From: Bordetella parapertussis
GTDB lineage: Bacteria > Pseudomonadota > Gammaproteobacteria > Burkholderiales > JACQAP01
Reading direction: 5' to 3'
Length of the DNA: 64,000 nucleotides
Assembly: GCA_945900965.1 (NCBI GenBank)
Contig: CAMDKM010000012.1
Span: 33,544-97,543, forward strand
Positions 8,115 to 15,952 of the stretch are shown here, one piece after another. Both the position numbers and the translations under genes were made by a program. Numbering within the stretch: position 1 is the stretch's first letter; every line of letters starts with the position of its first letter. The notes under the pieces were generated by a model, which worked only from the letters and a program-made list of their open reading frames with translations, did no database searches and had not been told where the DNA came from.

Positions 8115-9014
8115 ATGAAAGTCGCAAAAGATAAAATTGTCCGCAGATCGGTGGTTGTTCCTGCCATGGTGGTGTTTTGTTCATTTGGCGGTAGTGCATA
8201 CGCCGCCGATCCCGCGCCCGGGAACACCTTTCGCGATTGCCCGACCTGCCCCGAAATGATGGTGGTGCCGGCTGGTGAATATGTGATGGGTTCGCCTTTG
8301 TCCGAGAGCGGACATACCGATGAAAAGCCGCAGCACAAGGTGGTATTTGCGAAGGACTTTGCGGTGGGAAAGTATGAGCTGGCGTTCGAGCAATGGGATG
8401 CATGTACGGCCGCGGGACGCTGCCCAGCCACGAAAGACGATGGCTACGGGCGCGGGAATTATCCCGTCATCAATATCTCCTGGGCAGAGGCCGGGGCGTA
8501 CGCCGAATGGCTGAGTCAGACCACCGGTCGGGCTTGCAGGTTGTTGAGCGAAGCGGAATTCGAATATTCGGCACGGGCCGGTACCACCACACCCTGGTAC
8601 TGGGGCGAGGCTCCCGACAGCTGGGGGTCGAGAAGAGCCTGCGAATTTGCCAATACCCATGACGAGGCCGGCAAGGAGGCGCACATGATGTACGTCTGGT
8701 CGAACCACCAATGCAATGACGGCTATGGCGAAAACGCGCCGACCGGCAAGTACAAACCCAATGCCTTCGGCCTGCACGACATGCTGGGAAATTTGCGCGA
8801 ATGGGTGGCCGATTGCCATCAACCGGGTTACGAAGGTGCACCCAGCGATGGATCGGTTCGGCCCCACCACGGCGCGTGCGAAAAGCGCGTGGTGCGCGGC
8901 GGTGCCTGGGTGGATGGTCCCTCCACATCGCGCTCTGCCTATCGATACTCCGAGGTCGAGGAGTTTCGCAACTATCAGGTGGGTTTCCGCGTAGCCTGCG
9001 CCGTAAAACGCTAG
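8115..9014 (+). CDS. Secreted SUMF1/FGE-fold protein lacking the FGE cysteines
   Basis: Exported protein of 299 residues (signal peptide ending SAYAADPA) made of one formylglycine-generating-enzyme (SUMF1) domain. Typical blocks are MMVVPAGEYVMGSP, YPVINISWAEAGAYAEWLS, RLLSEAEFEYSARAG, GLHDMLGNLREWVADC and RVVRGGAWVDGP. In true sulfatase activators the segment after RGG(S/A)W carries the catalytic cysteines; here it reads STSRSAYRYS, so formylglycine formation is unlikely. Such proteins often act as ligand-binding or unknown-function members. No sulfatase gene is nearby. GAGGGA precedes the ATG. Confidence 0.85.
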   Translation: MKVAKDKIVRRSVVVPAMVVFCSFGGSAYAADPAPGNTFRDCPTCPEMMVVPAGEYVMGSPLSESGHTDEKPQHKVVFAKDFAVGKYELAFEQWDACTAAGRCPATKDDGYGRGNYPVINISWAEAGAYAEWLSQTTGRACRLLSEAEFEYSARAGTTTPWYWGEAPDSWGSRRACEFANTHDEAGKEAHMMYVWSNHQCNDGYGENAPTGKYKPNAFGLHDMLGNLREWVADCHQPGYEGAPSDGSVRPHHGACEKRVVRGGAWVDGPSTSRSAYRYSEVEEFRNYQVGFRVACAVKR

Positions 9015-9102
9015 TCTTTTGAATTCGCACCAGTCCGCTTTGATCCGCAGTCGCCCGGACGGCTCCTCCGGGCGCGCGACAATATGGGCAATATTGCGCG
9101 TC

Positions 9103-9903
9103 TCAGGGAACCCGGTGTTGCACGCCGTATTTGGCGTATATGGCGGTAAGGATTCCGCTGGCAATCAACGAGTCAAGAATGGGGTTGACCGCATCCACCA
9201 GCGCCTGATCGGATTTGCGCAAGCCTACCGATACTTCCCATGTGAGTTGCGGTTCGCTGTCGAAGGCATTTGACAGCTTCAGTCCGGAATCCGGATGCTG
9301 GAGAATGTAATAACTCATGCTCGCACCGGAGACGGCCGCGCCATATATCGCGCCCTTCGCCAAGTCTTCCAGCATGTCGGTCTGGAACGCATAGGGCGAT
9401 GTGGTCTTGCCTGCCTTGATCAGCACCATGTTGGCAACCGAGCTGACCATGGCGCCAATCTTTTGGTCTTTCCTGAGATCCTTAAAGTCGCGGACCGGTT
9501 CGGCGTCGCGGGCCAAGCCTAATGCCAGCCCTGATTTCTGGTAGGGCCGCGACAGCAGCATACGGCCTTCGTTGACCGCCGGGTCATTAATACTGTCCAT
9601 CAGCATGTCGCAGTTGACGACGTTGGCGCGTCGACGCGGCAAAATCCACTCGATGTTCAGAGACACACCCAGGCCTGCTGCGATAGCGCGAGCGATTTCG
9701 ATCTGGAAACCCGGTGAATCGGGCTTGTTGCTGGCGTAAGGCAACGCATCGCCGTTGGCGCACACGGAAATGGCGCCCAGCGATTTGACTTCGGCCAGCG
9801 TGCGGGCGCCCACGTTTTCGACTGCCAGCAAACCTAGCAGGGTACCAAGGCAGGCTAGCGTGGTGGCGGCGCGCGTCAAATGTGTGTTTTTCAAGGATTT
9901 CAT
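9103..9903 (-). CDS. Quinoprotein-dehydrogenase-associated periplasmic binding protein (MxaJ/XoxJ-like)
   Basis: Periplasmic protein of 266 residues with an N-terminal signal and the amino-acid ABC binding-protein fold (SLGAISVCANGDALPYASNK, PGFQIEIARAIAAGLG). This is the form found beside PQQ alcohol dehydrogenases and known as MxaJ or XoxJ. These proteins are thought to help the dehydrogenase mature or meet its cytochrome, and are not part of a transporter. It overlaps the upstream cytochrome c gene by four bases, so the two are translationally coupled. A PQQ dehydrogenase lies just beyond. No ABC permease or ATPase is present, which supports the dehydrogenase-linked role. Confidence 0.82.
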   Translation of the reverse strand: MKSLKNTHLTRAATTLACLGTLLGLLAVENVGARTLAEVKSLGAISVCANGDALPYASNKPDSPGFQIEIARAIAAGLGVSLNIEWILPRRRANVVNCDMLMDSINDPAVNEGRMLLSRPYQKSGLALGLARDAEPVRDFKDLRKDQKIGAMVSSVANMVLIKAGKTTSPYAFQTDMLEDLAKGAIYGAAVSGASMSYYILQHPDSGLKLSNAFDSEPQLTWEVSVGLRKSDQALVDAVNPILDSLIASGILTAIYAKYGVQHRVP

Positions 9904-10256
9904 GGGTTCTGCGGCTCTTCTCCGGGTTTGAGGCTCCGAATGAACTTGACGATCTTGCGGGTATCGTCATCGCTGTAGATGCTGCCGAACGCTGCCATGC
10001 GTCCCGGTAAACCATTCTTGATCCGGTTGAACAGAAACTCGTCCGAACGCTCGGAATTCATCAATTGGGGGCCCTTGCTCGCGTGCCGACCGTAATTGGA
10101 GTGGCAGAAGCCGCATACATTGCGGAACGTCGATTTCACATCAATTTCCTTCTTCCGGGCCTCATCGGCGGTCGCGGGTGCAATGGTGGTGCAGGCTACG
10201 AATAGCCCTGCCAGCATGGCCCTAAACATCGCACGCGGGTTGATCATTTTGTTCAA
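9900..10256 (-). CDS. Periplasmic c-type cytochrome (XoxG-like candidate)
   Basis: Small class I cytochrome c of 118 residues with a signal peptide (MLAGLFVACTTIAPATADEA). It has one heme-binding motif CGFCH and a C-terminal region NRIKNGLPGRMAAFGSIYSD holding the likely axial methionine. It lies downstream of the PQQ dehydrogenase and is coupled to the XoxJ-like gene. It is therefore the obvious electron acceptor for that enzyme. A terminator lies between it and the dehydrogenase, so it may have its own promoter. Confidence 0.85.
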   Translation of the reverse strand: MNKMINPRAMFRAMLAGLFVACTTIAPATADEARKKEIDVKSTFRNVCGFCHSNYGRHASKGPQLMNSERSDEFLFNRIKNGLPGRMAAFGSIYSDDDTRKIVKFIRSLKPGEEPQNP

Positions 10257-10356
10257 TTACATATTTCCCCTCGCTTGGTTCAATTCATTCGCGTTCGGAC
10301 TACGGTCCGAAAACGTAATTTACCGCTAACGCACCCGGCGGCAGTCAGGCATACAA

Positions 10357-10387
10357 GAAAAAAGGGCGGGGACGAATCCCCGCCCTT
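10357..10387 (-). terminator. Rho-independent terminator of the first PQQ dehydrogenase gene
   Basis: On the minus strand AAGGGCGGGGATTCGTCCCC closes with CGCCCTT and is followed by TTTTCTT. The stem is about 11 bp, lies 45 bases after the dehydrogenase stop, and should separate it from the cytochrome gene. Confidence 0.85.
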
Positions 10388-10431
10388 CCACTTCACGCAA
10401 GCTCAATAAACTTGGCAGGTTCAAGCCAAGA

Positions 10432-12180
10432 TCATGGAAGCGCATACACCTTGAGCACGCCCGAGTCCTTCGGCATGCTCTTCCACGGTTCTCCAAACCA
10501 CTCGCCGTAACCATCGCCGACCAAGCTGCCCCAGCCGGTCATCACGGCCACATACTGCTTGCCCTTGGCCAAATAGGTAATAGTGCCGCCGTTGCTGCCC
10601 TGACCCAGATTGTGGCCCCAGAGCTTCTTGCCGTTGGCGGCGTCATAGGCTACCAGCGTGCCATCGGCCTCCGGCACGAACAACACATTGCCTGCGGTCG
10701 TCAGCAGGCCACCGTGCGGCGTGGCGCCGTTATACTTGATTTCAAACTTGACCTTGCCGGTGATGGGATCGCGGGCGCGGATATGGCCCGCCATGGGTCC
10801 TTTGCCCGGGCCGTGCATCGTGAAGTCCGCACCGATATTGAGCTGAACCACAGGCTCAGTGATGGGCTCGGTCCTCTTGATTTCCAAGTCCATGCACCAC
10901 TCGAAGCCGACCTTGTACAGCAAGTTCGTCTTCGGGCTGTAGCTGCCGGCGTTCCAACTGTAGCCACCGGCGATGGCCGGGCACAGATTCTCGTGTTTGC
11001 CTTCTGGCGGATCCCAGCGGCCCACCAGTTCGCCGTTGTCCTTGATGTCCTTGACGAAGTTGATGGCATCCACGCCCTTGTAGACCTTCACCGGCTTGCC
11101 GCTCTTGCGATCGAACACGAATACGAAGCCCGACTTGCTCGGATGCACAACGTATTTCTTGCCGTCGCGATCGATCATCATCAGTTCGCCCTGCGCCGGG
11201 TCGAAGTCCCAAGCATCATGCGGAAGTACTTGATGGTAGCTCTTCAGTTCACCGGTGTCGGGGTTTAACTGGATAACCGAGGAGGTGTACAGGTTGGTAC
11301 CCGGACGCGGACCTTCGGTCATCCACTTGTCGCCTGCCCAGTCATATAGCGGGGCCGGGTTGGCCGTTCCCCACCAGACCGTGTCGTTTTCCGGATCGTA
11401 GCTGCCGGCCATCCAGCCGCCACCGCCGCCCGTTTTGTAGGAATCGCCACCCCAGGTATTGCGGGCGTCGGACGGAGTGTCCTCGTTGCCGCCGGAGGTG
11501 AAGAAACGCCAGACCTGCTCGCCGGTCTTGGCATTGACGCCAAAAATCGGGCCGCGATCCGGCCATTCGCCGCCTTGAGCGCCGATAATTACCTTGTCTT
11601 TCACCACCAACGGCGCACCGGTGAAGCCGACCGTGAGTTTCTCGGAATCGACCAGCTTGGTTTCCCAGTTGAGCTTGCCGGTCTTCATGTCGATGGCGGC
11701 GAGCTTGCCATCCAGGGTACCCATGTACAGATTGCCATAGGCTGCAGCCAGTCCGCGGTTGTAGGGCGAGTGGGTTTGCCGGGCAACCAGATCTTCGTTG
11801 AGTTTATGCTTGTAGGTCCAGATCATCTTGCCGCTCGCCCCGTCCAGAGCATAAACCTGGTTGTACGGGCTGCTGTAGTACAACACACCGTCAATGGCCA
11901 GCGGGATCCCTTGCAGGCCGCGATTGGCACGGGAGGCAACATGCGACCAGGCTTCCGTGAGTTTGCTTACGTTGCCGGTGTTGATCTGATCGAGGGCACT
12001 GTAATGCCAGGATTTGTACGAGCCGTGGTAGCTCATCCAGTTGCCCGGCTCCTTGTCTGCATTGAGTAGGCGCTTGCTGTCCACGTCCGCGCCCAGCGCA
12101 CCGCCTGAAGCCAGCAGGGTCGTCGACAGTGCGAGCGCCGACCAGACTCCCGCAAATTGCATTTGTTTTCTTCGTTGCAT
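10432..12180 (-). CDS. PQQ-dependent alcohol/methanol dehydrogenase, lanthanide-type signature
   Basis: Periplasmic quinoprotein of 582 residues with a signal peptide (STTLLASGGALGA) and the eight-bladed propeller typical of methanol/ethanol dehydrogenases (WMSYHGSYKSWHYSALDQIN; repeats such as GKLAAIDMKTGKLNWET). The catalytic aspartate region reads HDAWDFDP: Asp325 would be the base, and Asp327 two residues on is the residue that in XoxF/ExaF enzymes coordinates a lanthanide. The adjacent cysteine pair of classical MDH and quinohemoprotein ADH is absent from the expected place (ARQTHSPYNRGLAA). CGGAGGAATTC precedes the chosen ATG; an upstream extension has no signal-like sequence. The substrate is unknown. 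Confidence 0.9.
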   Translation of the reverse strand: MQRRKQMQFAGVWSALALSTTLLASGGALGADVDSKRLLNADKEPGNWMSYHGSYKSWHYSALDQINTGNVSKLTEAWSHVASRANRGLQGIPLAIDGVLYYSSPYNQVYALDGASGKMIWTYKHKLNEDLVARQTHSPYNRGLAAAYGNLYMGTLDGKLAAIDMKTGKLNWETKLVDSEKLTVGFTGAPLVVKDKVIIGAQGGEWPDRGPIFGVNAKTGEQVWRFFTSGGNEDTPSDARNTWGGDSYKTGGGGGWMAGSYDPENDTVWWGTANPAPLYDWAGDKWMTEGPRPGTNLYTSSVIQLNPDTGELKSYHQVLPHDAWDFDPAQGELMMIDRDGKKYVVHPSKSGFVFVFDRKSGKPVKVYKGVDAINFVKDIKDNGELVGRWDPPEGKHENLCPAIAGGYSWNAGSYSPKTNLLYKVGFEWCMDLEIKRTEPITEPVVQLNIGADFTMHGPGKGPMAGHIRARDPITGKVKFEIKYNGATPHGGLLTTAGNVLFVPEADGTLVAYDAANGKKLWGHNLGQGSNGGTITYLAKGKQYVAVMTGWGSLVGDGYGEWFGEPWKSMPKDSGVLKVYALP

Positions 12181-12552
12181 GAATTCCTCCGTAATTAAGG
12201 TAGGGGCAGATTTCGAATGAGACGTTCCGGGTGGTCGCCCGCCAGTCATGGTCATGACCGGTAACTTGGCATCCGAAAACGGGCGAGACTGTACACCTCT
12301 TTGATGAACTTCAACAGATTGTCCCGCTACTTTGCTGATCCGGGTCAAATAAGTCCAACAAATCGGTGGACAGATGACTCGGGGAAAAGTTCTGTTCGGG
12401 AACCGCGCAGGCCGCGGGTAGTGGGCGGACAGTTGCCGCATATCGGACTGGATGCCGGCCGAGCGACGACTTCCGTTTGTTTGGGCACGGACATGACCGA
12501 GCCGGCGATGCCGGCCCTGCATCGAGGCTCGACTGGACCCCGAAACTCTCGC
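12181..12552. other. Promoter-bearing gap upstream of the PQQ dehydrogenase
   Basis: About 370 bases between the secreted hypothetical gene and the dehydrogenase, both on the minus strand. Apart from a strong Shine-Dalgarno sequence for the dehydrogenase (12182-12190) I see no gene. One near-palindrome, GGTCATGACC at 12251-12260, could be an operator half. No clear promoter hexamers were found. Confidence 0.4.
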
Positions 12553-13053
12553 TCAGTCGTTGTCTTTTTTCTGCGTCGTGGGGGCAATGCCGGTTTCGGC
12601 TTGTTCCTGAATCATCATGGCTTTGCCCACAAACTCAATAAGGCAGTAGCTGGTCGCTTCGCAGGCGAGCATGATGTAGGACTGCTCCCCATCCCAGAAA
12701 TATTGCGGAATTCGTTTTCTGGGTCGAACGGGATCTCCGTGCATATCCTTCAGTGTTTCCATGATGGCTTTTTGGTTGGAGCCGCCATAAGTCTGGATCA
12801 CACCGGTGCTGAATCGCCCCTTGTAAAAACGATAGGCAACCTTGATGGCATCGACACGGCCGAGTTTGAGATCATCGCCGGTCCGCCGGTAATAGACAAC
12901 GTCGCCCTCCTCACGCAGGACAGACATTTGTTCGCGGTATTGCTCGAATTCCGCACCCCAGGGAACGCCGCGAAAATCGGCGAGTTCTTTTTCCATGGCG
13001 TGTAAAGATTGCGTAATAACCAACGTCAGGACAGCAGCGACGAGTGCGCGCAT
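12553..13053 (-). CDS. Secreted hypothetical protein
   Basis: Protein of 166 residues with a short signal peptide (MRALVAAVLTLVITQSLHA). The mature part reads FRGVPWGAEFEQYREQM and later QSYIMLACEATSYCLIEFVGKAMM. It resembles small periplasmic proteins with a FRGIPWG-type opening but I cannot name a family. It lies between the two PQQ dehydrogenase units on the same strand, so a role in that cluster is possible but unproven. The C-terminus is a charged, probably disordered tail (TTQKKDND). Confidence 0.65.
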   Translation of the reverse strand: MRALVAAVLTLVITQSLHAMEKELADFRGVPWGAEFEQYREQMSVLREEGDVVYYRRTGDDLKLGRVDAIKVAYRFYKGRFSTGVIQTYGGSNQKAIMETLKDMHGDPVRPRKRIPQYFWDGEQSYIMLACEATSYCLIEFVGKAMMIQEQAETGIAPTTQKKDND

Positions 13054-13091
13054 GAATATCTCCGGATAATTACAGTGAATCGGAAACTCGA

Positions 13092-13493
13092 TTATTTGTT
13101 GACAATGCCTTCCTTCCAGTTGGCGCCTTCGATGGCCAGTGTCTCCAGGTACGCGCCAATTTCGAAGATGGTCTTGTCATCCAGAAAAGAGAAGGACGGC
13201 ATGAACTGCGCCCGGCCTTGAACCTTGCGGCCGTTTTTCACCGTTTCGTGAAAGCGTTTGAAGCCAATCTTGAGTTTGCGTAAATCCGCGCCGGTGCCCA
13301 TGTCGCCCATGCCGTCGGCTCGCCCGCCATGACAAGGGGTGCAGGTATTGCGAAACCAGCCTTTGCCGGATTTGATCGCTTTGGCATCACCGGAAAGCGG
13401 ATTGGCGTCGGGTATGCCTTCCTGGGCCTGTAGTGATCCTGCGCTGATAAAGGCGAACACCGTCGCCGCTAAACAAAACTTCAAGCAATTCAT
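13092..13493 (-). CDS. Periplasmic c-type cytochrome
   Basis: Cytochrome c of 133 residues with a signal peptide (MNCLKFCLAATVFAFISAG). It has one heme motif CTPCH in KGWFRNTCTPCHGGRADG and a likely methionine ligand in GRAQFMPSF. GAGGA lies eight bases before the ATG. It sits just downstream of the second PQQ dehydrogenase, separated from it by a terminator hairpin, and is the likely electron acceptor for that enzyme. The sequence differs clearly from the cytochrome next to the first dehydrogenase, so each enzyme seems to have its own partner. Confidence 0.88.
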   Translation of the reverse strand: MNCLKFCLAATVFAFISAGSLQAQEGIPDANPLSGDAKAIKSGKGWFRNTCTPCHGGRADGMGDMGTGADLRKLKIGFKRFHETVKNGRKVQGRAQFMPSFSFLDDKTIFEIGAYLETLAIEGANWKEGIVNK

Positions 13494-13513
13494 TCTGTTT
13501 CCTCGTACATCGA

Positions 13514-13551
13514 TAAACAAAAAATGGAGGCGCGATCCCTTGCGCCTCCAT
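13514..13551 (-). terminator. Rho-independent terminator of the second PQQ dehydrogenase gene
   Basis: On the minus strand ATGGAGGCGC pairs with GCGCCTCCAT across an eight-base loop and is followed by TTTTTGTTT. It lies about 37 bases after the dehydrogenase stop. Confidence 0.85.
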
Positions 13552-13587
13552 CTAACGCCTTTCAATCAAGTATCGATGACTTGATTC

Positions 13588-15282
13588 TTATTCCAGCGAG
13601 AAGCCCACCACCATGCTGCCGAATTCGGCCTTCCAGGGTTCATCACGTCCGAACCCGGGAGTGCCGCCCAGAGCCTGCACGATGTACTGCTTGCCGCCGG
13701 CGGTGTAGGTTGCCGGGCCGGCTTTGGCAGCCACGCCGAGATTCACGGAATAGAGCACCTTGCCGGTGTTCGCATCTGCGACAGTAAAGCCGCCGCCTTG
13801 GGTGGTGTAGATCGTGATGTTGCCAGCGGTTGTCAACATACCCCCCGCGTAGCCGGGCTTGCCCTCCAACTCGTTGCGCCAGACTTCCTTGCCGCTCTTG
13901 ACGTTGACGGCTTTGTCCGTTTCGTTGCCGAAATGGAACTCCTGATAGGCGCCGAAGTGACGGACATTGCTGATCACCTTGATTTCCTCGAAGCCATATT
14001 TCATGCTCGATTCGGTCGCGGCGAGGTACACATGGCCGGTTTTCGGGTTGTAGGCGCTCGGATACATATTCACGCCACCCAGAAGTGCCGGAGCGATTTC
14101 CACCGGATCACCACCTTCGGCGGGCAATGCCACCTGGCCAAACGGACGGCCATCCTTGCCGTAACCCTTGATCCAGTTGATCTTGTCGACGAATCTGTCG
14201 GCCTTGATGTATTTGCCGCTCATAGCATCCAGGTGATGGATGTAACCGGTCTTGTTGGGCTGGACAATGGTCTTCTTGCCGTCGATGTTGATCACCATCG
14301 GGGTTTGCGGAATGTCGTAATCCCAGGGGTCGCCCGGAACGCCGACCCAGCGCCATGCCACCTTGCCGGAATCGGTGTTAACCGCAACGATGCTGGCTGC
14401 GCCGAGGTTATCCATCAAGCCGCCACCGCGGTTTTTCGGATTCCATTCGTAGGCATTGGCCGTGCCGGTGTAATACATCTTGGTGCCGGCATCCCAGGAG
14501 CCGACGATCCACGGTCCCGCGCCGCCGAACTCATGGCTGCCCGGAGGCCAAGTGTCGTGACCCGGTTCGCCTGCCGCGGGGATCATCGGGGCGCGCCATT
14601 TTTCTTCGCCCGTGGCGGCACTGACACCCATCACGTAGCCTTGCAGACCGCCCGTGTCCGTGGCATTCATCGGGACGATAATTTGTCCGCCGGGAATGGC
14701 CATCGGGCCCACCGTGGCGATAAAGCCGTTGGCGTCGTTGGATTTGGCAAAATCCTTCGGGTAGGGGAAGCCATCATAGGATTTCACCCAATTGGCTTTG
14801 CCGGTTTTCATGTCGATCGAGTGCAGTTTTGCATCGTTCGACAGGAAGAACACGTCGCCGCCGGAAATTGCGACACCGCGGTGTTTGCCGGTGAAGAACG
14901 GCACGTTGTAACCGCCAAAATCATCCGGCAGCTTGTGCTCGTATTTCCAGACGACATTGCCGTTGGCCCCGTCGATGGCAAACACCTTGTTGTCCTGCGG
15001 GAAATAAATCACGCCTTCATGGACGCTCGGAGTTGCTTGCGCATCCGTCTTACCGCCCGGGGACATGATCCAGGCCAATTTCAGCCTCTTTGCGTTGGTG
15101 GCGTTGATCTGGCTGAGCGTGCTGTAGCGGTGCGCGGCGAGGTTGCCGTTGCTATGCAGCCAGGAATTTCCGGCCTCGGCCGAGAGCATGCCGTCGGAAA
15201 CATCCGCCGCCTGCACGCTACCGGCCAGCCCTGCCATGGCCATGGCAAGGACGATGCTTTTCACTTTTAATTTGTTATTCAA
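13588..15282 (-). CDS. Second PQQ-dependent dehydrogenase, lanthanide-type signature
   Basis: Periplasmic quinoprotein of 564 residues with a signal peptide (IVLAMAMAGLAGSVQA) and PQQ propeller repeats (NSWLHSNGNLAAHRYSTLSQ, KVFAIDGANGNVVWKYEHKL). The catalytic segment GDPWDYDIPQ gives Asp321 as base and Asp323 as the extra acidic ligand linked to lanthanide binding. I saw no cysteine in the protein, so the usual vicinal disulfide is missing. The start is taken as TTG at 15282, because AAGGAGGAG sits a few bases upstream; the ATG at 15306 would place that Shine-Dalgarno sequence inside the gene. It is strongly diverged from the first copy, so it is not a recent duplicate. Confidence 0.9.
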   Translation of the reverse strand: MNNKLKVKSIVLAMAMAGLAGSVQAADVSDGMLSAEAGNSWLHSNGNLAAHRYSTLSQINATNAKRLKLAWIMSPGGKTDAQATPSVHEGVIYFPQDNKVFAIDGANGNVVWKYEHKLPDDFGGYNVPFFTGKHRGVAISGGDVFFLSNDAKLHSIDMKTGKANWVKSYDGFPYPKDFAKSNDANGFIATVGPMAIPGGQIIVPMNATDTGGLQGYVMGVSAATGEEKWRAPMIPAAGEPGHDTWPPGSHEFGGAGPWIVGSWDAGTKMYYTGTANAYEWNPKNRGGGLMDNLGAASIVAVNTDSGKVAWRWVGVPGDPWDYDIPQTPMVINIDGKKTIVQPNKTGYIHHLDAMSGKYIKADRFVDKINWIKGYGKDGRPFGQVALPAEGGDPVEIAPALLGGVNMYPSAYNPKTGHVYLAATESSMKYGFEEIKVISNVRHFGAYQEFHFGNETDKAVNVKSGKEVWRNELEGKPGYAGGMLTTAGNITIYTTQGGGFTVADANTGKVLYSVNLGVAAKAGPATYTAGGKQYIVQALGGTPGFGRDEPWKAEFGSMVVGFSLE

Positions 15283-15540
15283 TTGCGTCTCCTCCTTAAG
15301 GTTCATCAAACAGCGCTGTATACAACTACCCCGGTGATGGGATATCCACACCAGAGTTTTTCAAACCAGCACTGCCTTCGGCGTCGATGAAATGCGGCGG
15401 GAACGGACTTCGCCCGCATTGCCGAATACTTCCGGCCTCGTCGAACTGCCCGGCACGAAAACACCACCGGTCTGATGTGTTGGGCTGTCAGTTCATGGAT
15501 GAATTGCTCAGCCCGAATTTTTTAATCTTCACTCTTCTGC

Positions 15541-15831
15541 TCACTCGTCCACGGCGCGGCCAGGGCCGCGCGTGTAAAATTTTTTCAGTACCGCCGCCGG
15601 GCCCATCAGGCATTTGTTGCCATAGTCTTGTGAGTTGGCCGGGCATTTTTCCACACATTCTTCGCCATCGCCCTCGTAACCGGACTTGCAACGCGGATAA
15701 CAGAGCACGCCGTCGCGCTCTTCGTCATGCTTGCAGGGCTCAATAACCTTTGCTCTCTCGGCGGCTTCTCCGCTCAATGAGAGGCAGGCGCTGAACAAGA
15801 TCGCAAGCCATAGGGTGAGTGTGCGTTTCAT
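15541..15831 (-). CDS. Small secreted cysteine-rich protein
   Basis: Protein of 96 residues with a signal peptide (LWLAILFSACLSLSGEAAE). The mature part has six or seven regularly spaced cysteines: EPCKHDEERDGVLCYPRC, then GDGEECVEKCPANSQDYGNKC. This looks like a disulfide-knotted periplasmic domain, somewhat EGF-like. I do not recognise the family. It lies on the same strand between the amidohydrolase and the second PQQ dehydrogenase, so it probably belongs to the same expression programme. Confidence 0.7.
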   Translation of the reverse strand: MKRTLTLWLAILFSACLSLSGEAAERAKVIEPCKHDEERDGVLCYPRCKSGYEGDGEECVEKCPANSQDYGNKCLMGPAAVLKKFYTRGPGRAVDE

Positions 15832-15897
15832 TGTTAGACGATTACATCAGGTAAAATACGTTGACCATCAAGTCAGCGCGATAAAAACTCTCCGGGG

Positions 15898-15924
15898 AAA
15901 AAAACCGGGGTCCTGAGACCCCGG
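15898..15924 (-). terminator. Rho-independent terminator of the amidohydrolase gene
   Basis: On the minus strand CCGGGGTCTCAGGACCCCGG forms a near-perfect stem followed by seven T residues, 29 bases after the amidohydrolase stop codon. Confidence 0.88.
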
Positions 15925-15952
15925 CAATCCCAATCCACGCTTCTTGGTTTTA

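Noticed and set aside
9103..9903. Reading the XoxJ-like protein as part of an amino-acid ABC transporter
   Set aside because: No permease or ATPase gene is nearby and it is coupled to a cytochrome c gene beside a PQQ dehydrogenase.
13798..15270. Plus-strand open frame of 490 codons
   Set aside because: Antisense shadow of the second PQQ dehydrogenase, without ribosome-binding site or motif.
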